A program made the translations under genes and the position numbers. The notes beneath the pieces are model-generated. The model saw only the letters and a list, made by a program, of their open reading frames with translations. It ran no database searches and was not told the origin of the DNA. Below, piece by piece: positions 1-9,768 of a stretch of 64,000 bases of DNA (positions within the stretch are counted from its first letter, which is position 1; every line of letters starts with the position of its first letter). Source of the DNA: Propionibacteriaceae bacterium (GTDB lineage: Bacteria; Actinomycetota; Actinomycetes; Propionibacteriales; Propionibacteriaceae); contig JAITVK010000018.1 of assembly GCA_031285845.1 (NCBI GenBank), positions 144,961 to 208,960 of the forward strand, in the 5' to 3' direction.

Positions 1-38
1 TGTCGGGGCAGCGTCTGGGAACTTTGGTCCACGCCTGA
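1..38 (+). CDS. pyrH: UMP kinase, C-terminal end only (partial)
   Basis: Only the last eleven codons are in the window, reading SGQRLGTLVHA and then TGA at 36-38. The GTLV ending is typical of bacterial UMP kinases, and pyrH normally lies just upstream of frr, as here. The call rests on this short tail and on gene order. Confidence 0.6.
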   Translation, partial: SGQRLGTLVHA

Positions 39-145
39 CCCGTCGAACGCGCTCGCGCGGCTGATGGGCATGGGATAACGTTGGGGTCGAGGGCGTCGGT
101 TCGCGCCTGAGCCTCTATGATGTGAGTTGGACGAAGGAGAAACCC

Positions 146-703
146 GTGATTTCCGACATTATTGCCAGTGCTGAGCACAAAATGACTCAAGCGGTGGAGT
201 TTTCCAAAGAGGAGTTCGCCGCGATCCGCACCGGCCGGGCCCATCCGGCGATGTTCGCCAAGCTCACCGCTGAGTACTACGGCACACCCACCCCGCTGCA
301 ACAACTGGCCAGCTTCCAGGTTCCTGAGGCTCGAACCGTCATCATCGCGCCGTACGACCAGTCGGCCTTGGCGGCGATCGAGCGGTCCATTCGTGACTCC
401 GACCTGGGGGTGAACCCGAGCAACGATGGTCATTCTGTCCGGGTGGTTCTGCCGATGTTGACCGAAGAGCGTCGCAAGGAATACACCAAGCTGGCCCGGG
501 CGAAAGCCGAGGAGGGCCGGATCGCGATTCGCAACGCCCGTCGTCACGCCGTCGACGCCTGCAAGAAGCTGGAGAAGGCCAAGGAGGTCAGCGAGGACGA
601 TGTCGCGCGGGCCGAGAAGAAACTGGACGAAGTGACCAAGAAGTACGTCGAGTCGATCGACGAGTTGCTCAAGCGCAAGGAAGCTGAGCTGCTCGAAGTC
701 TGA
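146..703 (+). CDS. frr: ribosome recycling factor
   Basis: RRF splits the post-termination ribosome together with EF-G. The 185-residue product has the family's usual length. It shows the conserved IRTGRAHP segment near residue 30, the VNPSNDG segment in the middle, and the C-terminal charged helical region ending in LLKRKEAELLEV. A GTG at 122 is in frame, but the GTG at 146 is preferred because AGGAGA lies eight bases upstream and because it gives the normal family length. The stop overlaps the ATG of cdsA by one base. Confidence 0.95.
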   Translation: MISDIIASAEHKMTQAVEFSKEEFAAIRTGRAHPAMFAKLTAEYYGTPTPLQQLASFQVPEARTVIIAPYDQSALAAIERSIRDSDLGVNPSNDGHSVRVVLPMLTEERRKEYTKLARAKAEEGRIAIRNARRHAVDACKKLEKAKEVSEDDVARAEKKLDEVTKKYVESIDELLKRKEAELLEV

Positions 704-1776
704 TGGATGGTCATGTGTCCGGCTCCGATTCCGACACCGACGCCCAAAGTTCTGCTGGTGTCGGTGAGTCGTCGCGCGCGCCGCTGACTGGCTCCGGCGA
801 TCAGGACGCCGCAGCGCAAGCCCCGTCGTCGACCCATGACCGTCATGGTCATCGGCACGTGCCCAGCGGCGCGGAGGCCACTGTGGAGCACGCGTTGACC
901 GAGTTCGCCGACGCCACCCAACATGCCGTGGCCGAGGTCAATCGTCGCGCGGGCCGCGACATCATCGCCGCCGTTGGTGTGGCCATCGTGATTTTGGCCG
1001 CGCTCGGGTCGACTCTGGTGTGGTTCCCGTGGGGCTTCGTCGTCATCGTGGCGCTGGGGGTGGCAGCAGCACAGATCGAGCTGAGCGGTGTCCTGGCGGC
1101 CAAACGTCAGGTTCGGGTCCAGAAGGTCCCTTTGATCGCAGGCTCGGTGGTGTTGGCCCTGGGGTCGTACGCCGTCGACGCCTTCGGACTGATGAGTCCC
1201 GCGCTGCTCGCGGTTTGGGTCGTGGGTCTGACCAGTGTCGTCATTCTGGTCGTCCGATTGGCTGGCCCCACCTCGGGCTATCTGCGCGACGTCGGCGCCA
1301 GTGTGTTCCTGCTGATCTACCCGGGCCTGCTGGCCAGCGGTGTGGTGTCGCTGCTCAGCCACGATCAGGGACCGTGGTGGGTGGCCACGCTGGTGGTGGG
1401 TGTGGCCGCGACCGACACTGGCGGTTACTTGGTCGGCGTCGTGATCGGCAAGCATCAGTTCGCGCCCAGGATTTCGCCGAAGAAATCGTGGGAGGGTGTG
1501 GCTGGTTCGGTGGTTCTCGCCGGATGCTTGGTGACTCTGATGGTGACTGTGCTGCTGCATCAAACCTGGTGGAAAGGTGTCATCCTCGCCATGGTGATCG
1601 TCGTCACCGCGATCGCGGGCGATTTGGTCGAGTCGGTCATCAAGCGCGACCTCGGCGTCAAAGACATGGGCGATCTGTTGCCCGGTCATGGCGGAGTCAT
1701 GGATCGGGTCGACGGCTACATTCTGGCGGCCTTCCCCACCTGGTTGACCATGGTGTTCCTGTTCGGAGGTGTCTGA
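703..1776 (+). CDS. cdsA: phosphatidate cytidylyltransferase
   Basis: CDP-diacylglycerol synthase makes the activated precursor of all phospholipids in the membrane. About 85 N-terminal residues are polar, rich in Ser, Asp and His, and look disordered. They are followed by roughly eight membrane segments. The C-terminal CdsA signature is present around residues 310-335 as SVIKRDLGVKDMGDLLPGHG followed by GVMDR. The ATG shares one base with the frr stop, so translation is probably coupled. The acidic N-terminal extension is longer than in enterobacterial CdsA but ordinary for actinobacteria. Confidence 0.93.
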   Translation: MDGHVSGSDSDTDAQSSAGVGESSRAPLTGSGDQDAAAQAPSSTHDRHGHRHVPSGAEATVEHALTEFADATQHAVAEVNRRAGRDIIAAVGVAIVILAALGSTLVWFPWGFVVIVALGVAAAQIELSGVLAAKRQVRVQKVPLIAGSVVLALGSYAVDAFGLMSPALLAVWVVGLTSVVILVVRLAGPTSGYLRDVGASVFLLIYPGLLASGVVSLLSHDQGPWWVATLVVGVAATDTGGYLVGVVIGKHQFAPRISPKKSWEGVAGSVVLAGCLVTLMVTVLLHQTWWKGVILAMVIVVTAIAGDLVESVIKRDLGVKDMGDLLPGHGGVMDRVDGYILAAFPTWLTMVFLFGGV

Positions 1777-3123
1777 GTGGTGGCGATGGTTGGGCCTGAC
1801 GAGGTGATCGACGAGCTGGGCGCGCCGGTGGAGACCGGCTCGACCGGTCGTCGGGTCCAACGTCCACCAACCCATTGGGCCGACCTGGACGAGACTGGTC
1901 GACGCCGTGGTGTTGAAGAATTGGGTTTGGCCGGCTTTCGGGCCAACCAGGTCTCGCGCCACTATTTCGAACGGCTGGAGGCCGATCCTGAGCAGTGGAC
2001 GGACTTGTCAGCGGCCGATCGGTCTGGCTTGCGCCAGTTCTTCCCACCGCTACTGACGGAACTGGTTCGTCGTCAGGCCGACCGTGGCACGACGGTGAAG
2101 ACGTTGTACCGTCTGTTCGACTCGGTTCTGGTGGAGTCGGTCACGATGAGGTACCTGCGTTCGGGGCGAGGCCAGGGGCTTGGGGGCTCCAGTGACGAGG
2201 AACCGGTGGGCACGTCGCGCTCGACGCTGTGCGTGTCGAGTCAAGCTGGATGTGGCATCGGCTGCCCGTTCTGCGCCACCGGTCAGGCCGGGTTGACGCG
2301 CAATCTCACCGCCGCCGAGATCGTCGAGCAGGTACGACTGGCGATGGTGACGCTGGCCAGCGGCGACCTGAATCCCGGGCCCGGCCCGCTCAACAATGTG
2401 GTGTTCATGGGCATGGGTGAACCACTGGCCAACTACCGCGCGGTCATGACGGCGGTCAGGGCGATCTGTGGGCCAACCCCGTCCGGTTTCGGACTGAGCG
2501 CTCGTGGGATCACCGTCTCGACTTCGGGCTTGGTCCCGAGGATCAACGATCTGGCCAATGAGAAGCTGCCTTTGACGTTGGCCGTGTCTTTGCATGCCCC
2601 TGACGACAAGCTGCGCGACGAGTTGGTGCCCTTGAATCGCCGCTGGAATCTGGCTCAACTGCTCGACGCGGCCAGGTCGTACTTCGATGTCACCGGTCGA
2701 CGTGTGTCGATCGAGTACGCGATGATGCGCGACATCAATGATCAAGGCTTCAGAGCCGACCTGTTGGCAAAACAACTGTTGACCCGTGGCCGCGGGTGGG
2801 TCCATGTCAATCTGATCCCGCTCAATCCGACTCCGGGGTCGAAATGGACGGCGTCGAGACGAGCCGACGAGGCCGAGTTCATCGCCCGTCTGGAGGCTCA
2901 CCGCATCCCGGTGACTGTTCGCGACACGCGCGGGCAAGACATCGACGGGGCGTGCGGGCAGTTGGCCGCCGCGGTCGGCCAGTCCGCTCAGGGAGGCCTT
3001 GATGACGCCAGGCTGAGCGTGGCTGTCGCCAAGACCCGCCCGGCAGATGAGACACTGGTCTCGTGCGTAGCGTCATCATTCTCGGATCGACAGGCTCGAT
3101 CGGAACCCAAGCCCTCGACGTGA
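1777..3123 (+). CDS. rlmN: dual-specificity RNA methyltransferase RlmN
   Basis: A radical SAM enzyme that methylates C2 of A2503 in 23S rRNA and A37 in some tRNAs. The [4Fe-4S] motif CxxxCxxC is seen as CGIGCPFC at residues 149-156, and the second catalytic cysteine lies in GACGQL near residue 392. GTG at 1777 has GGAGG at 1765-1769, seven bases upstream. At 448 residues it is longer than the usual 350-380. The extra is an N-terminal stretch and a C-terminal tail of about 45 residues, the last 20 codons of which overlap dxr. Confidence 0.94.
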   Translation: MVAMVGPDEVIDELGAPVETGSTGRRVQRPPTHWADLDETGRRRGVEELGLAGFRANQVSRHYFERLEADPEQWTDLSAADRSGLRQFFPPLLTELVRRQADRGTTVKTLYRLFDSVLVESVTMRYLRSGRGQGLGGSSDEEPVGTSRSTLCVSSQAGCGIGCPFCATGQAGLTRNLTAAEIVEQVRLAMVTLASGDLNPGPGPLNNVVFMGMGEPLANYRAVMTAVRAICGPTPSGFGLSARGITVSTSGLVPRINDLANEKLPLTLAVSLHAPDDKLRDELVPLNRRWNLAQLLDAARSYFDVTGRRVSIEYAMMRDINDQGFRADLLAKQLLTRGRGWVHVNLIPLNPTPGSKWTASRRADEAEFIARLEAHRIPVTVRDTRGQDIDGACGQLAAAVGQSAQGGLDDARLSVAVAKTRPADETLVSCVASSFSDRQARSEPKPST

Positions 3124-4262
3124 TCTCCCGTCACCACGATCAGTTCACCGTGTTGGGATTGTCCGCCGGAGGCTCTCAGATCGAGCGCTTGGCTCACCAA
3201 ATCGCCGCGATTCGCCCCCCGCGGGTCGCTTTGCCGACCCAGGAGGCGGCGGACGCTCTGAAGAAAGAGCTGGCGCAGATGGGCGTGGCCGCCCCGTCGA
3301 TTCTGGCCGGACCTCTGGCCTCGTCCGACCTGGCCAGGACTGGCGCTGACATCGTGGTCAACGCCATCACAGGGTACGCCGGGCTGGAGTCGACGCTGAC
3401 TGTGTTGAGCGCCGGATCGACGTTGGCGCTGGCGAACAAGGAGTCCCTGGTGGTCGGCGGACCACTGGTCTTGGCTAGTGCCCGTCCCGGCCAGATCGTT
3501 CCGGTCGACTCCGAACACTCCGCTTTCGCTCAAGTTTTGCGGGCGGGCCGTCGCGAAGAAGTGTCGCGGTTGATCCTGACTGCTTCGGGCGGTCCGTTCC
3601 GTGGACACACCCGCCATCAGCTGAGCCAAGTCAGTGTCGAACAGGCTCTGGCCCATCCGACCTGGCAGATGGGTCGAGTGGTGACGATCAACTCGGCCAC
3701 CTTGGTGAACAAAGGCCTAGAGCTGATTGAAGCGGTCCTGCTGTTCTCGGTTGGATGGGATCAGGTCCAGGTCGTCGTCCATCCGCAGTCGATGGTCCAC
3801 TCGATGGTCGAATTCCGTGACGGGTCGACGATCGCCCAATGCTCCCCGCCCGACATGCGTCTGCCGATCGCGCTCGGGCTGAGCTGGCCAGCTCGTCTGG
3901 GCGATGTCGTGCCCGGTTGTGACTGGAGTCAATCCAGCCAGTGGACTTTTGAACCGCTGGACGACGTGACCTTCCCCGCCGTCGAGTTGGCTCGTCGGGT
4001 CGGGCGGGCCGGGGGCACGACACCGGCGGTGTTCAACGCCGCCAACGAGGTCTGCGTCGACGCCTTCTGCGACAAGCGCATCGGGTTTCTGGACATCGTC
4101 GACACGATCACCGCTGTCGTCGGTGACTACGAGACCCACCAGCGCGAGGTCTCCGATCAGACCGAGCAGCCCGAGACCGGTTTGACGCTGACAGCGATTC
4201 GTACGGCTGATGCCTGGGCCAGGGCCCGAACTGAGGCCCGCCTGGAAGCGTTGGCCGGATGA
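3063..4262 (+). CDS. dxr: 1-deoxy-D-xylulose 5-phosphate reductoisomerase
   Basis: Converts DXP to MEP, the committed step of the MEP isoprenoid pathway, using NADPH and a divalent metal. The N-terminal NADPH loop GSTGSIGTQALDV is at residues 8-20, the metal-site motif PVDSEHSA is near residue 148, and the substrate segment ANEVCV is near residue 324. The 399-residue length is normal. The GTG start lies inside rlmN; no later start could keep the nucleotide-binding loop, so the 61-base overlap is real. The stop overlaps rseP by four bases. Confidence 0.96.
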   Translation: MRSVIILGSTGSIGTQALDVISRHHDQFTVLGLSAGGSQIERLAHQIAAIRPPRVALPTQEAADALKKELAQMGVAAPSILAGPLASSDLARTGADIVVNAITGYAGLESTLTVLSAGSTLALANKESLVVGGPLVLASARPGQIVPVDSEHSAFAQVLRAGRREEVSRLILTASGGPFRGHTRHQLSQVSVEQALAHPTWQMGRVVTINSATLVNKGLELIEAVLLFSVGWDQVQVVVHPQSMVHSMVEFRDGSTIAQCSPPDMRLPIALGLSWPARLGDVVPGCDWSQSSQWTFEPLDDVTFPAVELARRVGRAGGTTPAVFNAANEVCVDAFCDKRIGFLDIVDTITAVVGDYETHQREVSDQTEQPETGLTLTAIRTADAWARARTEARLEALAG

Positions 4263-5521
4263 GCACAGTGGTCACCATCATCGGGGCGCTGGTGTTCTTC
4301 GCCCTGATCATGGTCAGCGTCGGGTTGCACGAGGTCGGTCATTTCATTCCCGGCAAGCTGTTCGGTGTCAAAGTCACCCAGTTCTTCATCGGTTTCGGGA
4401 AGAACCTGTGGTCGCGTCAGGTCGGCGAGACCGAATATGGTGTCAAACTGTTCCCGCTCGGTGGCTACGTTCGACTGTTGGGGATGTACCCTCCGCGACG
4501 TGAGGGCAAAGACACCTGGTTGAAGCGTCTGGCCGATTCGGCCCGTGAGGCCGAATGGGAGGAGATCACCGACACGGATGTCGCAGACCATCGACTGTTC
4601 TACCAGCAACCCCTGTGGCGGCGATTGATCATCATGTTTAGCGGGGTTGGAATGAACCTGCTGTTGGCGTTCGCGCTGTTCGCAGGCGTCAACCTCGGCT
4701 ATGGCCAGGGCCAACTCAGTCTGACGATCGCAGCGGTCCAACAATGCGTCGATCCGGCGGCTGCGACGTGTCAGCCGACTCCAGCGGCCGCGATGGGGCT
4801 TCAACCTCAAGACCGAGTCGTGGCGATGAACGGCCAGTCGTACGCCACTTGGGCCGAGTTGACCAGCGCCATCCGGGCCAATGGGGCCTCCCCGATCCAG
4901 GTGGATGTCGTACGAGCCGGTCAGCCGGTGAGCCTGCCGAGTGTGCCCGGGGGAGTCACCACCGTGGCTGACTCATCCGATCCGACTGCGACCATCGATG
5001 TCGGGTATCTCGGAGTCACGAGCCAGGTCGAGCGGGTCAAAATCGGATTGGGCGGAACGGCGGCCCAGATGTGGCAGATGACCACTCAGGCGTTCTCAGC
5101 CATCGTGGCGCTGCCGGTGACCACGGTTCGTACGGTGGGCGATCTGGTGACCGGTCAACCGCGCGACGTCAACAGTCCGATCTCGATCGTTGGAGCCTCG
5201 GTGATCGCCGGTGATGTCGCCAGCGCCGACGCGCCGTGGGGAGCGAGAATCGCGTCGTACGTCTCATTGCTGGGGTCGATCAACCTGTTCGTCGGCTTGA
5301 TGAATCTGGTCCCTCTGCCACCATTCGACGGTGGGCAGATCGCGGCCGGATTGTGGGAGGGGTTGCGTCGAGTCTGGGCCAAACTGACCGGGAAAGCCCC
5401 ACCGCCACCGGTCGACACGGCCCGACTGTTGCCGGTGACCTATCTGGTCGGTGGTTTGCTGCTCCTGATCGGTGTGGTGTTGATCCTGGCCGATATTATT
5501 AGTCCTGTCCCGGTTTTCTAG
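4259..5521 (+). CDS. rseP: site-2 protease family RIP metalloprotease
   Basis: An intramembrane zinc protease; actinobacterial homologues (Rip1) cleave anti-sigma factors and other membrane substrates. The zinc motif HEVGH is at residues 24-28 in the first membrane helix. A PDZ-like region spans about residues 180-230, and the second metal motif NLVPLPPFDGG is near residue 348. Two more C-terminal helices follow. ATG overlaps the dxr stop (ATGA). Position between dxr and ispG is the common actinobacterial order. Confidence 0.93.
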   Translation: MSTVVTIIGALVFFALIMVSVGLHEVGHFIPGKLFGVKVTQFFIGFGKNLWSRQVGETEYGVKLFPLGGYVRLLGMYPPRREGKDTWLKRLADSAREAEWEEITDTDVADHRLFYQQPLWRRLIIMFSGVGMNLLLAFALFAGVNLGYGQGQLSLTIAAVQQCVDPAAATCQPTPAAAMGLQPQDRVVAMNGQSYATWAELTSAIRANGASPIQVDVVRAGQPVSLPSVPGGVTTVADSSDPTATIDVGYLGVTSQVERVKIGLGGTAAQMWQMTTQAFSAIVALPVTTVRTVGDLVTGQPRDVNSPISIVGASVIAGDVASADAPWGARIASYVSLLGSINLFVGLMNLVPLPPFDGGQIAAGLWEGLRRVWAKLTGKAPPPPVDTARLLPVTYLVGGLLLLIGVVLILADIISPVPVF

Positions 5522-5611
5522 GCGAAACGTCGCCCGGGATCAGATCTGGCCCAGCCGGGGCCGCAATGTGGGTGACGCCACAGGTGCCTTGCGCGACACC
5601 ATGAAAGGGAA

Positions 5612-6754
5612 ATGATGAGTGTCAATCTGGGAATGCCGCAACCGCCGTCGCCGCTGCTCGCGCCACGTCGTCTGACTCGCAAGGTGGCTTTAGGTCCGAT
5701 CGCGATCGGGGGTGACGCGCCGATCACCGTCCAGACGATGACCACGACGCCGACCCATGACGTCGACGCGACCCTGCGTCAGATCGCCGAGGTCGCGACC
5801 GCCGGATGCGACATCGTGCGGGTGGCCTGTCCGCGTCAGGAAGACGCCGACGCGTTGGCGGCGATCGCCGCAGCCTCCCCGATTCCAGTGATCGCCGACA
5901 TTCATTTCCAGCCGAAGTACGTCTTCGCGGCGATTGAGGCCGGATGCGCTGGGGTACGGGTCAACCCGGGCAATATTCGGGCGTTCGACGATCAGATCGC
6001 CGCCATCGCAGCGGCCGCCACGCAGCATCACGTGGCGTTGAGGATTGGGATCAACGCCGGGTCTTTGGATGACCGGGTGCTGGCCAAGTACGGCCGGGCC
6101 ACTCCGCAGGCCCTGGTCGAGTCGGCTCTGAACGAGGCTCGGCTGTTCGAAGAGGTCGGCTTCTTCGACTTCGGGATCTCCGTCAAACATCATGACGTCG
6201 TCACCACCGTCGAGGCGTACCGTCTGCTGTCTCAGGCCTGCGACTACCCGCTGCACTTGGGAGTGACCGAGGCTGGTCCGATGATGCAGGGCACGGTCAA
6301 ATCGGCCGCCGCCTTCGCCATCCTGCTCGCTGAGGGCATCGGTGACACGATTCGAGTGTCATTGTCGGCTCCGCCGGTCGAAGAGGTCAAGGTGGGCACG
6401 CAACTGCTGGAGAGTCTGCATCTGCGCCCGCGAACTTTGGAGATCATCTCCTGCCCGACCTGCGGGCGCTGTCAGGTCGACGTGTTCACGTTGGCTGACC
6501 AGGTGACTGAGGGGTTGAAGGACATCAAAGCGCCGCTGCGCGTGGCTGTCATGGGCTGTGTGGTCAACGGACCAGGCGAGGCTCGCGAGGCTGATCTGGG
6601 AGTGGCCGCAGGCAACGGCAAGGGACAGATCTTCGTCCACGGCCAAGTGGTGGCCACCGTCTCAGAGGATCTCATCGTCCCCACGCTGTTGGAGCAGGCC
6701 CATCAGATGGCGCAGTCGATGCCCGGCGACGGCGAGGTCTCCGTCCTCGTCTAA
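5612..6754 (+). CDS. ispG: 4-hydroxy-3-methylbut-2-enyl diphosphate synthase
   Basis: The penultimate MEP pathway enzyme, a [4Fe-4S] protein that reductively opens MEcPP to HMBPP. The N-terminal TIM barrel begins at VGxxxIGG-like text ([17 protein letters not shown]) and carries RVNPGNI. The C-terminal cluster cysteines are in SCPTCGRC and in [11 protein letters not shown]. Length 380 is normal. Two adjacent ATG codons (5612, 5615) follow AAAGGGA; the second has the better spacing. A 90-base gap separates it from rseP, so it may have its own promoter. Confidence 0.95.
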   Translation: MMSVNLGMPQPPSPLLAPRRLTRKVALGPIAIGGDAPITVQTMTTTPTHDVDATLRQIAEVATAGCDIVRVACPRQEDADALAAIAAASPIPVIADIHFQPKYVFAAIEAGCAGVRVNPGNIRAFDDQIAAIAAAATQHHVALRIGINAGSLDDRVLAKYGRATPQALVESALNEARLFEEVGFFDFGISVKHHDVVTTVEAYRLLSQACDYPLHLGVTEAGPMMQGTVKSAAAFAILLAEGIGDTIRVSLSAPPVEEVKVGTQLLESLHLRPRTLEIISCPTCGRCQVDVFTLADQVTEGLKDIKAPLRVAVMGCVVNGPGEAREADLGVAAGNGKGQIFVHGQVVATVSEDLIVPTLLEQAHQMAQSMPGDGEVSVLV

Positions 6755-6764
6755 GATCCGATCC

Positions 6765-6782
6765 GGCCTGCTCACGCAGGCC
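6765..6782 (+). terminator. short hairpin after ispG
   Basis: GGCCTG pairs with CAGGCC around a six-base loop, eleven bases after the ispG stop. There is no U-run, so it could at best be a weak or factor-assisted terminator. The following bases repeat GGTCGAACCG twice (6784 and 6811). Confidence 0.3.
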
Positions 6783-6916
6783 TGGTCGAACCGGCGCTCC
6801 CCGAGCCGGTCGAACCGCATCGGCCGGGCCAGATTCCCTCACAATGGGCAATCCCGCTAAAATACCCTTGTGCCCGGGACAATCACACGGTGGGATCGTG
6901 TTCAGGGGGTGACGAC

Positions 6917-7747
6917 ATGGGTGAAGTCAGGCTGCTGACCAACGGGGATCTTCCGGCGTTGGGTCGACTGCTCGCGCCGTGGCCGGTGGAGACCGTTCAA
7001 GTGGCCGCGCAAGTGCGTTCCCATGGGCTCAGCGAACGAGCCGGGGGGACGGACATCCTCGGATATTGGGAGTCGAACAGGTTGATGTCGATTCTGTGGC
7101 GCGGCTACAGCCTGCATCCGGTGGGGGCGTCTTCTGACGGCCTCGACGCCTTCTGCGACAACCTCGGGCCGCGCCGCGTCGGATCCATCGTCGGAGTGCG
7201 CGAAGCCGCCATGGGGCTGTGGCATCGGCTGTGTCAGCGCGCGCCGCGCCACTGGGCCCATCCGCGCGAAGTGCGCGAGCATCAGCCCGTCCTGATGATC
7301 ACCACCGCCCCCAATATCACTCCAGACCCTCACGTCGACGTCGTGGCCACACGGCACCTGGCCTCGTACCACAAGGCTTCGGTGGCGATGTACACCGAGG
7401 AGGTCGGTGTGCCTCCGATCGACTCCGGCGGGTCCTACCGTGACCACGTCGCCTCGCTGATGACACGCGGGCTGACGCTCGGTGTTCTGGTGGAGGGCAG
7501 CGTCATTTTCAAAGCCGATGTCGTGGCCACCGCGGGGTCGGTGTGTCAGATCGGCGGTGTGTGGCTGGCGCCCCAACTGCGCGGTCATGGTCTGTCGGAA
7601 CCGCTGATGGCCGGGGTTGTGGCCCGATGCCGCGCCGAGTACGACACGGTGAGTTTGTACGCCAACGCCTACAACACCGTCGCCTTGCGCTGCTACGCGG
7701 CGGTCGGGTTCCATCAGGTGAACGAGTTTTCGACCATCCTGTATTGA
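6917..7747 (+). CDS. GNAT-family N-acetyltransferase with DUF4081-like N-terminal domain
   Basis: About 276 residues. The C-terminal half carries the acetyl-CoA fold: VCQIGGVWLAPQLRGHGLSEPLM matches the RxxGxG/A pyrophosphate loop, and YANAYNTVALRCYAAVGF is the usual GNAT end motif. The N-terminal half resembles the DUF4081 domain of actinobacterial GNATs. ATG 6917 is preferred over an in-frame GTG at 6890 because AGGGGG lies just upstream. Its place between ispG and proS matches the mycobacterial order next to gcpE. The substrate is unknown. Confidence 0.85.
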   Translation: MGEVRLLTNGDLPALGRLLAPWPVETVQVAAQVRSHGLSERAGGTDILGYWESNRLMSILWRGYSLHPVGASSDGLDAFCDNLGPRRVGSIVGVREAAMGLWHRLCQRAPRHWAHPREVREHQPVLMITTAPNITPDPHVDVVATRHLASYHKASVAMYTEEVGVPPIDSGGSYRDHVASLMTRGLTLGVLVEGSVIFKADVVATAGSVCQIGGVWLAPQLRGHGLSEPLMAGVVARCRAEYDTVSLYANAYNTVALRCYAAVGFHQVNEFSTILY

Positions 7748-7791
7748 CTAGTCACGCCCCGAGCGTTGCGGAAGCGATCTGCGCCATCGTC

Positions 7792-7797
7792 TAAACT
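7792..7797 (+). promoter_or_regulatory. -10-like element upstream of proS
   Basis: TAAACT ends eight bases before ATG 7806. Transcription starting about 7804 would give either a leaderless message from ATG 7806 or a 22-base leader carrying AGGAG for GTG 7827. Confidence 0.4.
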
Positions 7798-7826
7798 GGA
7801 GCCTCATGTTTTCTTCAGGAGTGCCC

Positions 7827-9632
7827 GTGTCATACGCGAAGATGTCGAAGCTGTTCGTCCGTACGTTGAGGCAGGATCCGGCCGACGCCGAAGTTCCGAG
7901 CCATCGCTGGTTGGTCAGAGCCGGATACATCCGTCGGGCCGCCCCGGGTGTCTACACCTGGCTGCCTTTGGGCTTGCGGGTTCTGGCGCGCGTCGAGGCG
8001 ATCATCCGTGAAGAGATGGAGGCCATCGGGGCCCAAGAGGTTCATTTCCCAGCGCTGTTGCCCCGGGAGCCGTACGAGCAGACCAACCGGTGGACCGAGT
8101 ACGGTCCCAATCTGTTTCGCCTGAAAGACCGCAAGGGCCAGGACATGCTGTTGGGGCCGACCCATGAGGAGATGTTCACCCTGCTGGTGAAGGACCTGTA
8201 CTCGTCCTACAAAGATCTGCCGGTGATTCTGTATCAGATCCAGACCAAGTATCGCGACGAGGCCCGGCCCCGAGCCGGAGTGCTGCGTGGTCGTGAGTTC
8301 ATCATGAAGGATTCCTACAGTTTCGACATCGACGACGAGGGGCTTGAGGTCAATTACGTCAAACATCGTCAGGCCTATCAGCGGATCATGGATCGGCTCG
8401 GGCTGGATTACGTCATCGTCAAAGCGATGTCGGGCGCGATGGGCGGATCGCGGTCGGAGGAGTTCCTCGCGCTGAGCGACAACGGTGAAGACACGTTCGT
8501 GCGTTCGCCCGGCGGGTACGCGGCCAACGTCGAAGCGGTCAGCGTCGGTGCGGTCGCTCCCGGCGATCCGACGAGTTTCCCGCCCGCCCGGACGGTCTCC
8601 ACCCCTGGCGCTGGCACGATCGCGACCTTGGTCGAGGCAGTCAACCAGTCCGCGCCGAGGACTGATCGCGCCTGGGAAGCCTCAGACACGCTGAAGAACG
8701 TCGTGTTCATGCGCGTCGCCGCCGATGGCAAGCGGTCCCCTCTCATCATCGGTTTGCCGGGGGATCGCGACGTCGACGAGAAGCGCCTAGAGGCCGCGCT
8801 CAGTCCCGATCAGGCCGAGCCGTTCACCGACGAGGACTTCGTCTCATTCCCTGATCTGGTCAAAGGCTACATCGGGCCGGTCAGTTTCTCCGGTGAGCCG
8901 ACCGCGTTGCTCGGCGCCGACCGGCCGGCGGGCGTCACGTACCTGACCGATCCTCGGGTGGTGACGGGGACTAGTTGGGTCAGTGGCGCCAACGTGGTCG
9001 ACACCCACGTCGTCAACCTGGTGATGGGTCGTGATTTCACCTCCGACGGTGTGATCGACGTGGCCGAGATTCGCCCGGGCGATCCGGCTCCCGACGGTTC
9101 TGGTCCGCTGTCGCTGGCTCGCGGAGTGGAGATGGGCCACATCTTCCAACTGGGACGAAAGTACGCCGAGGCGCTGGGGCTGAAGGTCCTCGACGCCCAG
9201 GGCAAACTGGTCACCGTGACGATGGGGTCGTACGGCATCGGTGTGACCCGGGCAGTGGCGATGGTCGCGGAGGCGACCTGCGACGAGAAGGGGTTGGCTT
9301 GGCCGCGCAACCTGGCGCCGTACGACGTCATCATCGTCATCGCGGGCAAGGATCCGGCGATGGTCGACGCGGCTGACCGTCTGGCCACCGACTTGGAGCT
9401 CGAAGGCCTTGAGGTGGTGGTCGACGATCGTGCGGTGTCACCGGGAGTGAAGTTCGCCGACGCGGAGATCATCGGTTTCCCGACCTCGGTCATCGTTGGA
9501 CGTGGTCTGAAAGATGGTGTGGTGGAGGTGCGAGACCGCCTGAGCGGCGAGAGCTCGTCGGTGCCGTTGGCTGAAGCCGTGGGCGCGGTTCTGAGGTTGG
9601 GTCAGTCAGATCCGGTTGAAGACTTGGCCTGA
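7827..9632 (+). CDS. proS: prolyl-tRNA synthetase
   Basis: Charges tRNA-Pro. The roughly 600-residue length and the central region with the editing insertion fit the bacterial-type ProRS. Visible class II motifs are [11 protein letters not shown], the motif 2 stretch [21 protein letters not shown], and the motif 3 region [12 protein letters not shown]. The start is uncertain: GTG 7827 has AGGAG five bases upstream, ATG 7806 is in frame and sits just after a -10-like element, and ATG 7842 also fits the conserved start [10 protein letters not shown]. Confidence 0.95.
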   Translation: MSYAKMSKLFVRTLRQDPADAEVPSHRWLVRAGYIRRAAPGVYTWLPLGLRVLARVEAIIREEMEAIGAQEVHFPALLPREPYEQTNRWTEYGPNLFRLKDRKGQDMLLGPTHEEMFTLLVKDLYSSYKDLPVILYQIQTKYRDEARPRAGVLRGREFIMKDSYSFDIDDEGLEVNYVKHRQAYQRIMDRLGLDYVIVKAMSGAMGGSRSEEFLALSDNGEDTFVRSPGGYAANVEAVSVGAVAPGDPTSFPPARTVSTPGAGTIATLVEAVNQSAPRTDRAWEASDTLKNVVFMRVAADGKRSPLIIGLPGDRDVDEKRLEAALSPDQAEPFTDEDFVSFPDLVKGYIGPVSFSGEPTALLGADRPAGVTYLTDPRVVTGTSWVSGANVVDTHVVNLVMGRDFTSDGVIDVAEIRPGDPAPDGSGPLSLARGVEMGHIFQLGRKYAEALGLKVLDAQGKLVTVTMGSYGIGVTRAVAMVAEATCDEKGLAWPRNLAPYDVIIVIAGKDPAMVDAADRLATDLELEGLEVVVDDRAVSPGVKFADAEIIGFPTSVIVGRGLKDGVVEVRDRLSGESSSVPLAEAVGAVLRLGQSDPVEDLA

Positions 9633-9646
9633 CGCGGTCTGGGCCC

Positions 9647-9667
9647 ACAGCCCTGGTGTGGGCGACC
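9647..9667 (+). terminator. weak hairpin between convergent proS and the DUF4439 gene
   Basis: GCCCACA pairs with TGTGGGC around a seven-base loop, shortly after the proS stop. No U-run follows. The remaining bases of the gap hold nothing I recognise. Confidence 0.25.
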
Positions 9668-9768
9668 AATCGAACCCGCTTCTGATCCGAGGTCTTCGCG
9701 CAGTCGTGACGCGGGACCGGGGGCCCTACGCACAGCTTTGACGCCGCGCAGGTCGAATCGATCAGGAA

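Noticed and set aside
544..1962. Long minus-strand open frame opposite frr, cdsA and rlmN
   Set aside because: Its product is His/Gln/Arg-rich low-complexity text, typical of the antisense frame of GC-rich genes, and the plus strand holds three recognised genes.
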